A stretch of DNA of 33,878 nt from Chlorobiota bacterium (GCA_021296135.1 JAGWAZ010000015.1:1-33878); one strand, 5' to 3'. Positions 9,480 through 16,975 are shown, counted from the stretch's first letter. The notes: generated by a model from the letters alone, not told the origin. Translations and numbers: made by a program.

Positions 9480-9772
9480 TATTTGATTTGACAGGGCTGT
9501 AAGGAGGCAAGTGAAGTTCTACGAACTCTCCGTCCTACTTGCGGAGAAAGCGGCAGAACCGAGGCAAAAAGCCCGACTTGTTCTCTTGCGTTGAAAGAGA
9601 TATCAACTCAAAGGTTGACAGGTCTTAAAGCCATCGGACGCACGTCGTCGGCCCAAATCAAAGCGAACTACAGAATAAATAAGTAAAAGTGACGCGAGCG
9701 GACTTCCGCAGTATCGCACGCGGTTTTGTCTTTGCGTCCTAATTCAACGATAACCAGAAGCGACAAAGGATC
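9480..9772 (+). promoter_or_regulatory. Long structured leader of the S10 cluster
   Basis: From the predicted start near 9480 to rpsJ there are about 290 untranslated nt. Pairings that can be read directly are GCAAGT (9507-9512) with ACTTGC (9537-9542), the inner hairpin AGTTC/GAACT (9515-9519 with 9523-9527), and CTCCG/CGGAG (9528-9532 with 9542-9546), which competes with the first. Further pairings are TCAAC/GTTGA (9603-9607 with 9614-9618) and the long-range pair GGACGC (9636-9641) with GCGTCC (9734-9739). In E. coli the S10 leader binds L4 to attenuate transcription and translation. This leader could play the same role, but I see no sequence match to that element. Confidence 0.55.
9691..9733 (+). 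terminator. Attenuator-like hairpin in S10 leader
   Basis: GCGA-GCGG (9694-9701) can pair with CCGC (9706-9709) and TCGC (9714-9717) around an ACTT loop and a 4-nt bulge. The T-rich TTTTGTCTTT begins at 9724, a few nt further on. The arrangement looks like a weak intrinsic terminator inside the leader. Its 5' side (GACGC 9691-9695) can instead pair with GCGTC (9734-9738), so two mutually exclusive folds are possible. Function as an attenuator is inferred. Confidence 0.35.
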
Positions 9773-10081
9773 TTGGTAGCCCAGGTAATTCGTATAAAGC
9801 TAAAGTCATACGATCATAATCTGATCGATAAGTCAACAGAGAAGATCATTCGTACTGTTCGCCAGACCGGCGCGATCGTCTCGGGGCCGATCCCGCTTCC
9901 GACGCAGCGCACAGTCTATACGGTCAATCGTTCGCCACACATTGATAAGAAATCACGCGAGCAATTCGAGCAGCGTATTCACAAGCGTCTGATTGATATT
10001 CTGAATTCGACTTCTAAGACAGTCGATTCACTCATGCGGTTGGAACTTCCGGCCGGCGTTGACGTTGAGATCAAGGTCTAA
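9773..10081 (+). CDS. rpsJ: 30S ribosomal protein S10
   Basis: S10 is 102 residues, normal for the family. It sits in the 30S head and also serves as NusE in transcription antitermination in bacteria. The opening [18 protein letters not shown], the central [26 protein letters not shown] region and the C-terminal [11 protein letters not shown] are diagnostic. The only plausible start is TTG at 9773; no in-frame ATG or GTG precedes the conserved core. AAAGGA ends just 2 nt before it, an unusually short spacing. A rare start codon with a cramped site suggests translation is limited or controlled by the leader. It is the first gene of the S10 cluster. Confidence 0.95.
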   Translation: MVAQVIRIKLKSYDHNLIDKSTEKIIRTVRQTGAIVSGPIPLPTQRTVYTVNRSPHIDKKSREQFEQRIHKRLIDILNSTSKTVDSLMRLELPAGVDVEIKV

Positions 10082-10135
10082 TCCGGCTCGCATTGTTCAT
10101 TCTTGATCGTTTACGAACATCAGGTAGCAGATATT

Positions 10136-10762
10136 ATGCCATCGCTATTGGGTAGAAAACTTGGAATGTCGGGACTCTTCTCCGACGATGGAGTATACCT
10201 CCCCTGCACACTTATTGAGGCAGGGCCGTGTACTGTCCTTCAGGTCAAGAATAACGAGACCGATGGATATGATGCCTTGCAACTTGGCTTTGGGCATAGA
10301 AAAGATGTTAACCTGAATCAGCCGATGCGTGGCCACCTTGAGAAGGCAAAGGCTTCGGCTCCAGCTGTTGTCAGCGAGTTCCGCACGTTTGATGATCCCG
10401 AGTATACTCCCGGAGATGTCATTAATGTCGGTGACATTTTCGAGGCTGGCGATGTCGTGAACGTGACCGGTACCTCGAAAGGAAAAGGATTCCAGGGCGT
10501 TGTAAAGCGTTATGGTTTCCGGGGCGTTGGTGGTAGAACACACGGTCAGCACAACCGCGAACGTGCTCCGGGTTCAATCGGTCAGTCAAGTACCTCTTCT
10601 CGTGTGTTCAAGGGGACACGCATGGGGGGGCGCACCGGCGGAAAACAATCAACAGTCCGAAGTATTCAGGTTCTGGCCGTGATCCAAGACGAAAATCTGA
10701 TTGTTGTAAAGGGTTCTGTCCCCGGAGCGATCAACAGCATAGTAGAGATTAACAAGAATTGA
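10136..10762 (+). CDS. rplC: 50S ribosomal protein L3
   Basis: L3 is one of the first proteins to bind 23S rRNA and reaches toward the peptidyl transferase centre. The frame is open from 10103, but the family start MPSLLGRKLGM corresponds to the ATG at 10136, giving 208 residues, the normal length. The core includes the TGTSKGKGFQGVVKRYGF loop and GSIGQSSTSSRVFKGTRMGGR, the conserved region around the methylated glutamine site of other bacteria. No strong Shine-Dalgarno sequence is seen. It is followed by a spacer containing a perfect 10-bp hairpin before rplD. Confidence 0.96.
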   Translation: MPSLLGRKLGMSGLFSDDGVYLPCTLIEAGPCTVLQVKNNETDGYDALQLGFGHRKDVNLNQPMRGHLEKAKASAPAVVSEFRTFDDPEYTPGDVINVGDIFEAGDVVNVTGTSKGKGFQGVVKRYGFRGVGGRTHGQHNRERAPGSIGQSSTSSRVFKGTRMGGRTGGKQSTVRSIQVLAVIQDENLIVVKGSVPGAINSIVEINKN

Positions 10763-10770
10763 ATTCGATG

Positions 10771-10799
10771 GGTATCGAAAACCTCTGTGTTTCGATACC
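10771..10799 (+). promoter_or_regulatory. Perfect 10-bp hairpin before rplD
   Basis: GGTATCGAAA (10771-10780) is the exact complement of TTTCGATACC (10790-10799), with loop ACCTCTGTG. The loop segment TCTGTG (10784-10789) can alternatively pair with CACAGA (10799-10804), which would break the first stem. The element ends 18 nt before the rplD start, so it could affect loading of ribosomes on rplD or be a processing site. No T-run follows, so it is not a terminator. Confidence 0.6.
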
Positions 10800-10817
10800 A
10801 CAGATTCCGATAGAGCC

Positions 10818-11633
10818 ATGAAGGTCGATATCCACGAAAAAAGCGGTAGCAAGAAAGGTTCAGTAACGTTGAACCCAAGTGTTTTCGGTATTGAGCCGAA
10901 CGTCGCGGTTATGCATCAGGCAGTAAAGATGCACCTTGCCAATCGTCGTCAGGGGACGCACAAGACAAAGGAACGTGCAGAAGTAAGGGGTGGTGGCAGG
11001 AAACCGTGGCGCCAGAAGGGGCGTGGTGTTGCACGTGCTGGTACCACGCGTTCGCCGTTATGGGTTGGTGGTGGAACGATTTTTGGTCCACGCCCTCACA
11101 GTTATCACCAGGCGATCCCGAAGAAGATGCGCCTTCTTGCACGTCGCTCGGCATTGTCGTTAAAAGCACAATCGAACGAAGTTCTCGTTGTAGAGAACCT
11201 TTCTTTTGAAGAGGCTAAGACAAGCCACTTTGCCTCCATGCTCAAAGCAATCGACATCTCCGGAAAAAAAATCCTTCTTCTTACTGCCTCTAAAAACGAT
11301 TCGGTCCTCCGCTCTGGACGCAACATCCCCAACTGCTTTATCCTCGAAGCTCGCAACGTTTCTACGTACGATCTTCTCAACAATCAAGTTCTTCTCATTG
11401 AGGAGGATGCCGTTGAGGTCCTCAACGGAATGCTTGCTGATGAGAAGAACTTTTCCTCTGAACCAGTAAAGGCTGATGCTGAGACTGAAGAAGTCGTTGA
11501 TGAGGTAGTGGTAGATGATGAGACGGCTTCCGATGAAACAACCGAAGCCGAGGAAGAGAAAGTTGAAGAGGATGTTGAGGCTGAAGGGAACGATGATGAT
11601 GCAGAAACCAATGACGAGGAGGAGAAAGCATGA
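10818..11633 (+). CDS. rplD: 50S ribosomal protein L4 with acidic C-terminal tail
   Basis: L4 contacts the nascent-chain exit tunnel and 23S rRNA, and in E. coli it also represses the S10 operon. Residues 1 to about 208 are a normal L4. They include the tunnel loop with RGGGRKPWRQKGRGVARAGTTRSP split over 57-80 and the C-terminal VLLIEEDAVEVLNGML. Residues about 211-271 are an extra tail in which roughly half the residues are Asp or Glu and which is otherwise Ala, Val and Thr. Usual L4 length is about 200-210. The tail is in frame and ends at the stop that overlaps the rplW start (ATGA, 11630-11633), so it is not a read-through artefact. No strong ribosome-binding sequence is visible. Confidence 0.95.
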   Translation: MKVDIHEKSGSKKGSVTLNPSVFGIEPNVAVMHQAVKMHLANRRQGTHKTKERAEVRGGGRKPWRQKGRGVARAGTTRSPLWVGGGTIFGPRPHSYHQAIPKKMRLLARRSALSLKAQSNEVLVVENLSFEEAKTSHFASMLKAIDISGKKILLLTASKNDSVLRSGRNIPNCFILEARNVSTYDLLNNQVLLIEEDAVEVLNGMLADEKNFSSEPVKADAETEEVVDEVVVDDETASDETTEAEEEKVEEDVEAEGNDDDAETNDEEEKA

Positions 11634-11941
11634 GAAATATCCTGAAGCGGCCGATTCTCTCTGAAAAGAGCGCCTCCTTTGAGCAAAAAGGCAAGTATGT
11701 ATTTGAGGTGATGCCTTCGGCCAACAAAATAGAGATTCGCAGGGCAGTTGAGGAACAGTACAACGTCAAGGTCATGAACGTTCACACTATGAACCTCAAA
11801 CCAAAGCATCGTGAGCGGTGGACTGGTCGCCGATATGTTACAGGCAAAACAATCGGTCGTAAGAAGGCAATTATAACGCTTGCTGATGGGCAGACAATTG
11901 ATCTGCTGGGTGGGCTTGAAGACACAAGTCAAGAGAGTTAA
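11630..11941 (+). CDS. rplW: 50S ribosomal protein L23
   Basis: L23 lies at the tunnel exit and is the docking site for trigger factor and SRP. It has 103 residues and typical segments: [11 protein letters not shown] at the start, [23 protein letters not shown], and [14 protein letters not shown]. The ATG overlaps the rplD stop by 4 nt and is preceded by GAGGAGGAG, encoded within the acidic tail of L4. Translation of L23 is therefore probably coupled to L4. Confidence 0.96.
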   Translation: MRNILKRPILSEKSASFEQKGKYVFEVMPSANKIEIRRAVEEQYNVKVMNVHTMNLKPKHRERWTGRRYVTGKTIGRKKAIITLADGQTIDLLGGLEDTSQES

Positions 11942-12011
11942 GGAAAGCAGACTTTTCCGTAGAGGCTTTGAGATAGGTTCAGAAAAAAATCTTGCAAACA
12001 GAATAGAGCTA

Positions 12012-12851
12012 ATGGGTATACGTAATAGCAAACCGATCACGAGTGCGCGTCGTTACTACTCGACTTCAACCTTTGAGGAATTAACGACAAGCAAGCCTGA
12101 GAAGTCGTTGTTAGCTCCTCTGAAGAAGAGTGGTGGTCGGAACACCATTGGGCGGATCACCTCACGCCATCGTGGAGGCGGTCACAAGCGCCGTTACCGG
12201 GTTATCGACTTCAAGCGAGACAAGCGCGAGATTGATGCGACGGTGAAGACGATTGAGTATGATCCGAACCGTTCAACGCGCATCTGCCTGGTTGAGTATG
12301 CTGACGGAGAGTTACGCTATATCCTTGCTCCCGAGAGGTTGAAGGTTGGCGATACGATTCGTGCCGGGGAGGAGATTGAGTTTAAGGATGGCAATGCCGG
12401 GCCTCTTGCAATCATTCCTCTTGGAACCTTTGTGCACAACATTGAATTGCGCCCAGGCAAAGGGGGGCAGTTAGGTCGTTCAGCTGGTGCAGGAGCGCAG
12501 GTCGTCGCGCGTGAAGGGGGCTTTACAACGCTTCGGCTTCCGTCCGGTGAGATGCGTATGGTTCATAGCATCTGTTACGCTACGATCGGTACGTTGAGCA
12601 ATTCAGATCATCTGAACATCTCACATGGAAAAGCTGGTCGAGCTCGTTGGCTTGGCATCCGGCCGCAAACGCGTGGTATGGCTATGAACCCGGTTGACCA
12701 TCCGAATGGAGGTGGTGAAGGACGTTCAAAGTCAGGGGGTGGTCGTCAACATCCACGTTCTCCCTGGGGAAAATATGCCAAGGGGCAGAAGACCAGAGAC
12801 AAGAACAAGACGAGCAGCAAGTATATCGTTCGTCGCCGGAAGCAGAAGTAG
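12012..12851 (+). CDS. rplB: 50S ribosomal protein L2
   Basis: L2 binds domain IV of 23S rRNA and is needed for subunit association and peptidyl transferase assembly. The frame is open from 11880, overlapping rplW, but the family start [17 protein letters not shown] begins at the ATG at 12012. This gives 279 residues, the normal length. Recognisable blocks are [24 protein letters not shown] (split), [18 protein letters not shown], the [12 protein letters not shown] loop and the C-terminal [13 protein letters not shown]. Spacing to rplW is 70 nt. No Shine-Dalgarno sequence is evident. Confidence 0.96.
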   Translation: MGIRNSKPITSARRYYSTSTFEELTTSKPEKSLLAPLKKSGGRNTIGRITSRHRGGGHKRRYRVIDFKRDKREIDATVKTIEYDPNRSTRICLVEYADGELRYILAPERLKVGDTIRAGEEIEFKDGNAGPLAIIPLGTFVHNIELRPGKGGQLGRSAGAGAQVVAREGGFTTLRLPSGEMRMVHSICYATIGTLSNSDHLNISHGKAGRARWLGIRPQTRGMAMNPVDHPNGGGEGRSKSGGGRQHPRSPWGKYAKGQKTRDKNKTSSKYIVRRRKQK

Positions 12852-12917
12852 AATTTTAGTCAAGATAGATTTGCCAGATAGCTGTCACTCGACGATCGCA
12901 AAGAGATTGAAAAACTT

Positions 12918-13190
12918 ATGGCACGTTCGTTAAAAAAGGGACCATATGTTGACGTCAACCTTTTGAAGAAGGTTGAGGAGATGAAGAGTCGCAACGAAAA
13001 GAAGGTGATTAAAACCTGGGCGCGAGCATCGACAATCTCTCCTGAATTTGTTGGATTTACGTTTGCTGTCCATAACGGGAACAAATTTCTGCCCATCTAT
13101 GTCACAGAGAATATGGTTGGTCACAAGTTCGGTGAGTTTGCATCGACCCGTACCTATCGTGGTCATTCTGCAGAGAAGAAGAAGAGATAG
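12918..13190 (+). CDS. rpsS: 30S ribosomal protein S19
   Basis: S19 is in the 30S head, forms a complex with S13 and touches A-site tRNA and the inter-subunit bridge. It has 90 residues and starts with the invariant [12 protein letters not shown]. It also contains [16 protein letters not shown] and ends with [18 protein letters not shown], all standard. It lies 66 nt after rplB and 73 nt before rplV. Confidence 0.97.
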   Translation: MARSLKKGPYVDVNLLKKVEEMKSRNEKKVIKTWARASTISPEFVGFTFAVHNGNKFLPIYVTENMVGHKFGEFASTRTYRGHSAEKKKR

Positions 13191-13224
13191 GTTCTGGCAA
13201 TCAAGATATCCTGAGTAGAACTGG

Positions 13225-13242
13225 GTGTGCGATTATGCACAC
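13225..13242 (+). promoter_or_regulatory. Spacer hairpin between rpsS and rplV
   Basis: GTGTGC (13225-13230) pairs perfectly with GCACAC (13237-13242) around the 6-nt loop GATTAT. No T-run follows. It sits in the 73-nt spacer, about 20 nt before the rplV start, and is one of several such hairpins in this gene cluster. Its role is unknown. Confidence 0.4.
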
Positions 13243-13263
13243 TGCCGATAATCGAATAAAATC

Positions 13264-13626
13264 ATGTTGGAAGCACGGGCTATTCGTAAGAATATCAGAT
13301 CCTCACCACGCAAGATGCGGCTTGTAGCCGACCTGGTGCGGTACAAGAACGTCAACGAGGCATTAGCGATATTGCACTACACGCCAAATAAGGCCGCACG
13401 CCACATCTCGCAGACGCTCTTCTCGGCAGTCAGCAATCTGATCTACCTTGATGAGCAGAGTGATAACCCCGGACAGGTTGATTCTGATACGGGGAACGTC
13501 TACGTCAAGACCATCTTTGTCGATCAAGGCTCGGTGATGAAAAGAATGTTGCCAGCTCCACAAGGGCGCGCATATCGTATTCGCAAGCGGCTATGCAAGC
13601 TGACAATCGTTGTCACTGCACGTTAA
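13264..13626 (+). CDS. rplV: 50S ribosomal protein L22
   Basis: L22 spans the 50S subunit with a globular domain at the exit and a beta-hairpin that forms the tunnel constriction with L4. This copy has 120 residues. It carries [13 protein letters not shown] near the N-terminus, the segment [23 protein letters not shown], and the hairpin region [17 protein letters not shown], where macrolide-resistance insertions occur in other bacteria. The ATG at 13264 lacks a clear Shine-Dalgarno sequence. The stop at 13626 lies 28 nt before the rpsC start chosen here. Confidence 0.96.
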   Translation: MLEARAIRKNIRSSPRKMRLVADLVRYKNVNEALAILHYTPNKAARHISQTLFSAVSNLIYLDEQSDNPGQVDSDTGNVYVKTIFVDQGSVMKRMLPAPQGRAYRIRKRLCKLTIVVTAR

Positions 13627-13654
13627 GAACAAGATTGAACGAGCGAGGAATCTC

Positions 13655-14311
13655 TTGGGACAAAAGACAAATCCGATAGGCTTGAGACTTGGTATCATCC
13701 GTTCGTGGGATGCCAACTGGTACGATGAGAACAACTTCTCGGGCAAACTTCACGAAGATCTCGTCGTCCGCCACTACATTCGCAGTCGACTACAGCGGGC
13801 GGGCGTTAGCCGACTTGTTATTGACAGAACGGCTAAGCAGATGCGTCTGACAATCCACACGTCTCGTCCAGGTGTTGTCATTGGTCGGTCTGGAAAGGAG
13901 ATTGCTCAGCTTGAAGAGGAAATTCGCCAGATTATCAGCAAGGATGTAAAGGATGTAAAGATTCTCATTCACGAAGTCAAGCGTCCTGAACTTGATGCCT
14001 ATCTGGTTGCGGAGAACATTGCTCAGCAGCTTGAAGGACGCGTTTCGTTCCGTCGTGCAATGAAGCAGGCAGTCAGTTCAACGATGCGGATGGGAGCTGA
14101 AGGGATTCGTGTTCGTTGTTCCGGCCGCCTTGGTGGTGCAGATATGTCGCGTGTTGAGCAGTATAAAGAGGGACGTGTTCCGCTGCACACGCTACGGGCT
14201 GATGTCGACTATGCACAGGTAACTGCTGGCACAAAGCAGGGAGCCATCGGTGTGAAGGTCTGGATATGTAAGGGTGAGCTAATTGGAGAGGAACATACCT
14301 CTAAAGTCTAA
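13655..14311 (+). CDS. rpsC: 30S ribosomal protein S3
   Basis: S3 shapes the mRNA entry channel and contributes to the ribosome's helicase activity. The frame is open from 13610, overlapping rplV, but the conserved N-terminus [13 protein letters not shown] follows the TTG at 13655. GAGGAA lies 4 nt before that TTG. The start at 13655 gives 218 residues, in the usual range, and removes the overlap. The KH domain carries [16 protein letters not shown] with its GxxG loop. The C-terminal domain has [19 protein letters not shown] and ends near [10 protein letters not shown] structured 90-nt spacer follows before rplP. Confidence 0.94.
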   Translation: MGQKTNPIGLRLGIIRSWDANWYDENNFSGKLHEDLVVRHYIRSRLQRAGVSRLVIDRTAKQMRLTIHTSRPGVVIGRSGKEIAQLEEEIRQIISKDVKDVKILIHEVKRPELDAYLVAENIAQQLEGRVSFRRAMKQAVSSTMRMGAEGIRVRCSGRLGGADMSRVEQYKEGRVPLHTLRADVDYAQVTAGTKQGAIGVKVWICKGELIGEEHTSKV

Positions 14312-14327
14312 GGGAAGAAGAGAAAAC

Positions 14328-14387
14328 GATTCCGTGTAGGGGCGATCGGCTCGCCCGAAATAGAGCGAGTATGGTTCACACAGAATC
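14328..14387 (+). promoter_or_regulatory. Branched RNA structure between rpsC and rplP
   Basis: GATTCCGTGT (14328-14337) pairs with ACACAGAATC (14378-14387) with a single mismatch. This stem encloses the perfect stem GGGCGA/TCGCCC (14340-14345 with 14351-14356, loop TCGGC). The element ends about 15 nt before the rplP start. No T-run follows, so it is not a terminator. It could be an RNA-processing site, a protein-binding site, or a brake on rplP translation. Confidence 0.55.
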
Positions 14388-14402
14388 AAGGCATAAAAGA
14401 GA

Positions 14403-14825
14403 ATGCTGTTACCGAAACGAGTTAAATACCGCAAGAGTCAGCGTGGCAGACGCAGAGGAAAGGCGTATCGTGGCTCACGCATTGAGCATGGAACTCATGC
14501 GATCAAAACAATGGAACCTGGATGGATTACCAGTCGTCAAATTGAGTCTGCACGTATTGCGATTACACGCCGGATGCGTCGTGACGGTAAAGTCTGGATC
14601 AGAATTTTCCCGGACAAGCCGATTACCAAAAAGCCTCTTGAGACTCGAATGGGATCAGGCAAGGGATCGCCTGAGTTTTGGGTAGCAGTTGTAAAACCAG
14701 GGCGTATTCTCTTCGAGGTAAGTGGCGTTCCGCATGATGTGGCATTCGAAGCCCTTCGTCTTGCCGGCCATAAGCTGCCAGTACAGACAAAAGTTGTGAC
14801 GCGCCCTGATTACAAGCCTCAGTGA
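14403..14825 (+). CDS. rplP: 50S ribosomal protein L16
   Basis: L16 contacts the A-site tRNA elbow and is a late-assembly protein of the 50S subunit. It has 140 residues and starts [21 protein letters not shown], nearly the family consensus. It contains [19 protein letters not shown] and [22 protein letters not shown] (split), then the [13 protein letters not shown] region. The ATG at 14403 follows AAGAGA. The overlapping frame at 14371-14685 is a shadow. It lies 47 nt before rpmC. Confidence 0.97.
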   Translation: MLLPKRVKYRKSQRGRRRGKAYRGSRIEHGTHAIKTMEPGWITSRQIESARIAITRRMRRDGKVWIRIFPDKPITKKPLETRMGSGKGSPEFWVAVVKPGRILFEVSGVPHDVAFEALRLAGHKLPVQTKVVTRPDYKPQ

Positions 14826-14872
14826 TGGCCCAGCGCTATTGAACATTTGATTGATAAACAGGTACTGAAGAA

Positions 14873-15085
14873 ATGAAGCCTTCGAAACCGGCTGATCTCC
14901 GCCACCTAACCGATGCGGAGCTTGAACAACAGATGAAGGATAACGAGAGTTCATTGGTTGATATGCAGTTCAACCTTGCGGTTGGAACTCTTGAGAACCC
15001 GTCAGCTATCCCTATACTCAAGCGTGATATCGCTCGTATGAAAACGATTTTGAACGAAAGAAGTCGATCCGGGGAGGTCGTCTAA
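14873..15085 (+). CDS. rpmC: 50S ribosomal protein L29
   Basis: L29 is a small two-helix protein at the tunnel exit next to L23, where it helps form the docking platform for targeting factors. This copy has 70 residues. It begins MKPSKPADLRHLTDAELEQQ and has the typical LVDMQFNLAVGTLENPS segment, followed by RDIARMKTILNERS. Its place between rplP and rpsQ is the conserved one, and 43 nt separate it from rpsQ. Confidence 0.95.
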   Translation: MKPSKPADLRHLTDAELEQQMKDNESSLVDMQFNLAVGTLENPSAIPILKRDIARMKTILNERSRSGEVV

Positions 15086-15128
15086 AGTTAGAATCTCTGT
15101 CGAACGAACTCTGAGGAAGACTTGATTT

Positions 15129-15542
15129 ATGACACAAGAAGAACTGGAAAATCAGACTCAAGCAGCCGAAGCAGAGCAGACTCCTGAGGAGTCGGTTGAG
15201 GTTGCCGAGGTTGATAGCTCGTCGGAAGAGGAAGCAGTAGAGAGCCAAGGTGTCGGACAGGGAGTCACCGAAGCCTCGGATGATGCCGAGTACAAACCGC
15301 ATAGGAAGATCAGGACGGGTGTGGTTGTCTCCGACAAAATGGATAAAAGTATCCTTGTCAAGGTGACTCGTCATGTACGTCATTCAATCTACAAAAAGTA
15401 CTTCTTCACATCGAAGAAGTTCATGGCGCACGACGAGAAGAATGAGTGTCGTACAGGAGATACGGTACGCATAATCGAGACACGACCTTTTAGCGCTCAC
15501 AAGCGTTGGAGGCTTGACCAGATAGTTGAACGAGCCAAGTAA
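15129..15542 (+). CDS. rpsQ: 30S ribosomal protein S17 with acidic N-terminal extension
   Basis: S17 is a primary 16S rRNA-binding OB-fold protein of about 80-90 residues. Here it has 137. The core runs from about residue 59 ([21 protein letters not shown]) to the end and is ordinary, including KFMAHDE and the [13 protein letters not shown] tail. Residues 1-58 are a low-complexity stretch rich in Glu, Ser, Ala and Val. After the ATG at 15129 there is no in-frame ATG, GTG or TTG until the GTG inside the core (codon 65). A short normal start is therefore not available and the extension is probably translated. GAGGAA lies 11 nt upstream of the ATG. Confidence 0.95.
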   Translation: MTQEELENQTQAAEAEQTPEESVEVAEVDSSSEEEAVESQGVGQGVTEASDDAEYKPHRKIRTGVVVSDKMDKSILVKVTRHVRHSIYKKYFFTSKKFMAHDEKNECRTGDTVRIIETRPFSAHKRWRLDQIVERAK

Positions 15543-15548
15543 GTAACA

Positions 15549-15591
15549 TCCGGGGAATCTCTTCTCCTTCAAGAGGAATAATCCCGACGGA
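15549..15591 (+). promoter_or_regulatory. Nested hairpin between rpsQ and rplN
   Basis: Three stacked pairings can be read: TCCG/CGGA (15549-15552 with 15588-15591), GGGA/TCCC (15553-15556 with 15582-15585), and CTCTT/AAGAG (15559-15563 with 15571-15575). The structure starts 7 nt after the rpsQ stop and ends 19 nt before the rplN start. No T-run follows. It resembles the other spacer hairpins of this cluster. Confidence 0.45.
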
Positions 15592-15610
15592 AGATTGTAT
15601 AGAGGAAGTC

Positions 15611-15979
15611 ATGATTCAGGAAGAAACCGATCTGGTTGTTGCCGATAATTCCGGTGCGCGTCGGGTCCGTTGTATACGCGTACTTGGGGGTAGCAAACGT
15701 CGATATGCTGGGATAGGAGACGTGATTGTCGTCTCGGTCAAGGCAGCCCTGCCAGGGGGAGGTGTTAAAAAAGGGGATGTATCCAGAGCCGTCATCGTTC
15801 GCACGCGCAAAGAGACACGTCGTCGTGACGGGAGTTATATCCGGTTTGATGAGAACGCCGCAGTTCTGCTTAATGCTCAAGGAGAGCCTCGCGGGACGCG
15901 TATCTTCGGCCCGGTTGCTCGTGAGCTTCGCGACAGAAACTATATGAAAATCGTATCGCTTGCTCCGGAGGTGTTGTAA
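15611..15979 (+). CDS. rplN: 50S ribosomal protein L14
   Basis: L14 has 122 residues, exactly the usual length, and forms part of an inter-subunit bridge and the binding site for the silencing factor RsfS. Conserved segments are [22 protein letters not shown] (split), [30 protein letters not shown] and the C-terminal [25 protein letters not shown] (split). GAGGAAG lies just before the ATG. The stop overlaps the rplX start by one base (TAATG). Confidence 0.98.
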   Translation: MIQEETDLVVADNSGARRVRCIRVLGGSKRRYAGIGDVIVVSVKAALPGGGVKKGDVSRAVIVRTRKETRRRDGSYIRFDENAAVLLNAQGEPRGTRIFGPVARELRDRNYMKIVSLAPEVL

Positions 15980-16326
15980 TGGGAAGAATTCGCATCAAGA
16001 AAGGTGATGAGGTGATGGTAGTCACCGGGGCTGACAAAGGCAAAACCGGTCGAGTTCTGGAAGTATTGCCGTCCTCAGGAAAGGTTCTTGTCGAAGGAGT
16101 GAACGTTCGGCAGCGTGCCTGGCGGCGTGGGGTCAATCCTAATCTTCCGGATGGTGGCATCCATGACAAAACGTTGCCAATTGACGTTTCCAATGTGATG
16201 ATTCTTGATCCTGAATCAGGTGAGCCGACTCGTATTGGAGTTCGATATCAAATCGATGCAGACGGAAATCGGCGACGCATTCGCTTTGCGAAGATTTCCG
16301 GCAAGGATATTCCGGAACAATTCTGA
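15979..16326 (+). CDS. rplX: 50S ribosomal protein L24
   Basis: L24 is an assembly-initiating protein of the 50S subunit and carries a KOW motif. Here KKGDEVMVVTGADKGKTGRVL (split at residues 5-26) is the KOW region, followed by VEGVNVRQRAW and the PIDVSNVMILDPESGEPTRIG segment. At 115 residues it is slightly longer than the usual 100-105. The ATG overlaps the rplN stop, and CGGAGGTG lies 8 nt upstream inside rplN, so translation is probably coupled to L14. Confidence 0.96.
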   Translation: MGRIRIKKGDEVMVVTGADKGKTGRVLEVLPSSGKVLVEGVNVRQRAWRRGVNPNLPDGGIHDKTLPIDVSNVMILDPESGEPTRIGVRYQIDADGNRRRIRFAKISGKDIPEQF

Positions 16327-16338
16327 GAAACTTGATGA

Positions 16339-16359
16339 CAACCGATCTTGAACCGGTTG
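16339..16359 (+). promoter_or_regulatory. Spacer hairpin between rplX and rplE
   Basis: CAACCG (16339-16344) pairs with CGGTTG (16354-16359) around a 9-nt loop, 12 nt after the rplX stop and 16 nt before the rplE start. There is no T-run. It is a weaker member of the set of spacer hairpins in this cluster. Confidence 0.35.
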
Positions 16360-16375
16360 GATTACCAAGAGAATT

Positions 16376-16975
16376 ATGGCGAACAAGAAATCAAACAGCA
16401 CCGAGAATACAACGCCGAGACTTCTTACGAAGTATCGTGACGAGGTAGTTCCGAATCTTATGAAGCAATTCGGGTACTCGAATATTATGCAGGCGCCTTG
16501 TCTGTTGAAGATAGCTGTCAATCGTGGTGTTGGTGATGCTATCAACGACAAGAAGCTGCTGCAGGATGCTGTTGACGAGATCAAGCTGATTACTGGTCAG
16601 AGGCCAACGATTATTAACGCGCGGCATTCGATATCGAACTTCAAATTACGTGAAGGAATGCCGATTGGGGTTCGGGTAACGTTGCGCGGTACAAGGATGT
16701 TTGAATTCTTTGACCGTTTTGTTTCCATTGCATCACCACGAATTCGTGACTTCCGTGGCTTCTCTGACAAGTCGTTTGATGGTCGTGGAAATTATACCAC
16801 TGGAATACGGGAGCAGATCGTTTTTCCCGAGATCGATGTCGATAAGGTCAGCAAGATTAACGGGTTTGATATTTCGTTTGTGACGTCTGCTAACACCGAC
16901 GAAGAGGCATATGCTCTTCTCAAGGAAATGGGTTTCCCGTTCCGTAAGAGGGAGCCTGAAGCTATTGCAGCGTAA
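16376..16975 (+). CDS. rplE: 50S ribosomal protein L5
   Basis: L5 binds 5S rRNA and contacts P-site tRNA and S13 in the central protuberance. This copy has 199 residues. That is about 15-20 more than usual because of a hydrophilic N-terminal segment ([15 protein letters not shown]) before the conserved [21 protein letters not shown]. The rest is standard: [38 protein letters not shown] (split), [19 protein letters not shown] and the C-terminal [11 protein letters not shown]. The ATG at 16376 follows AAGAGA. Confidence 0.96.
   Translation: MANKKSNSTENTTPRLLTKYRDEVVPNLMKQFGYSNIMQAPCLLKIAVNRGVGDAINDKKLLQDAVDEIKLITGQRPTIINARHSISNFKLREGMPIGVRVTLRGTRMFEFFDRFVSIASPRIRDFRGFSDKSFDGRGNYTTGIREQIVFPEIDVDKVSKINGFDISFVTSANTDEEAYALLKEMGFPFRKREPEAIAA

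Noticed and set aside
10771-10804. An H-type pseudoknot before rplD
   Set aside because: The loop can pair with the bases after the stem, but there is no linker to cross the 10-bp stem, so both helices cannot form together.
11384-12040. A 218-codon antisense frame opposite the end of rplD, rplW and the start of rplB
   Set aside because: Its serine-rich part is the reverse complement of the acidic codons of the L4 tail (GAA/GAG read as TTC/CTC). It opposes three certain genes and has no domain.
14371-14685. A 104-codon + frame overlapping rplP in another frame
   Set aside because: rplP is certain and starts at 14403. The other frame has no family match, and the early part is the structured spacer.
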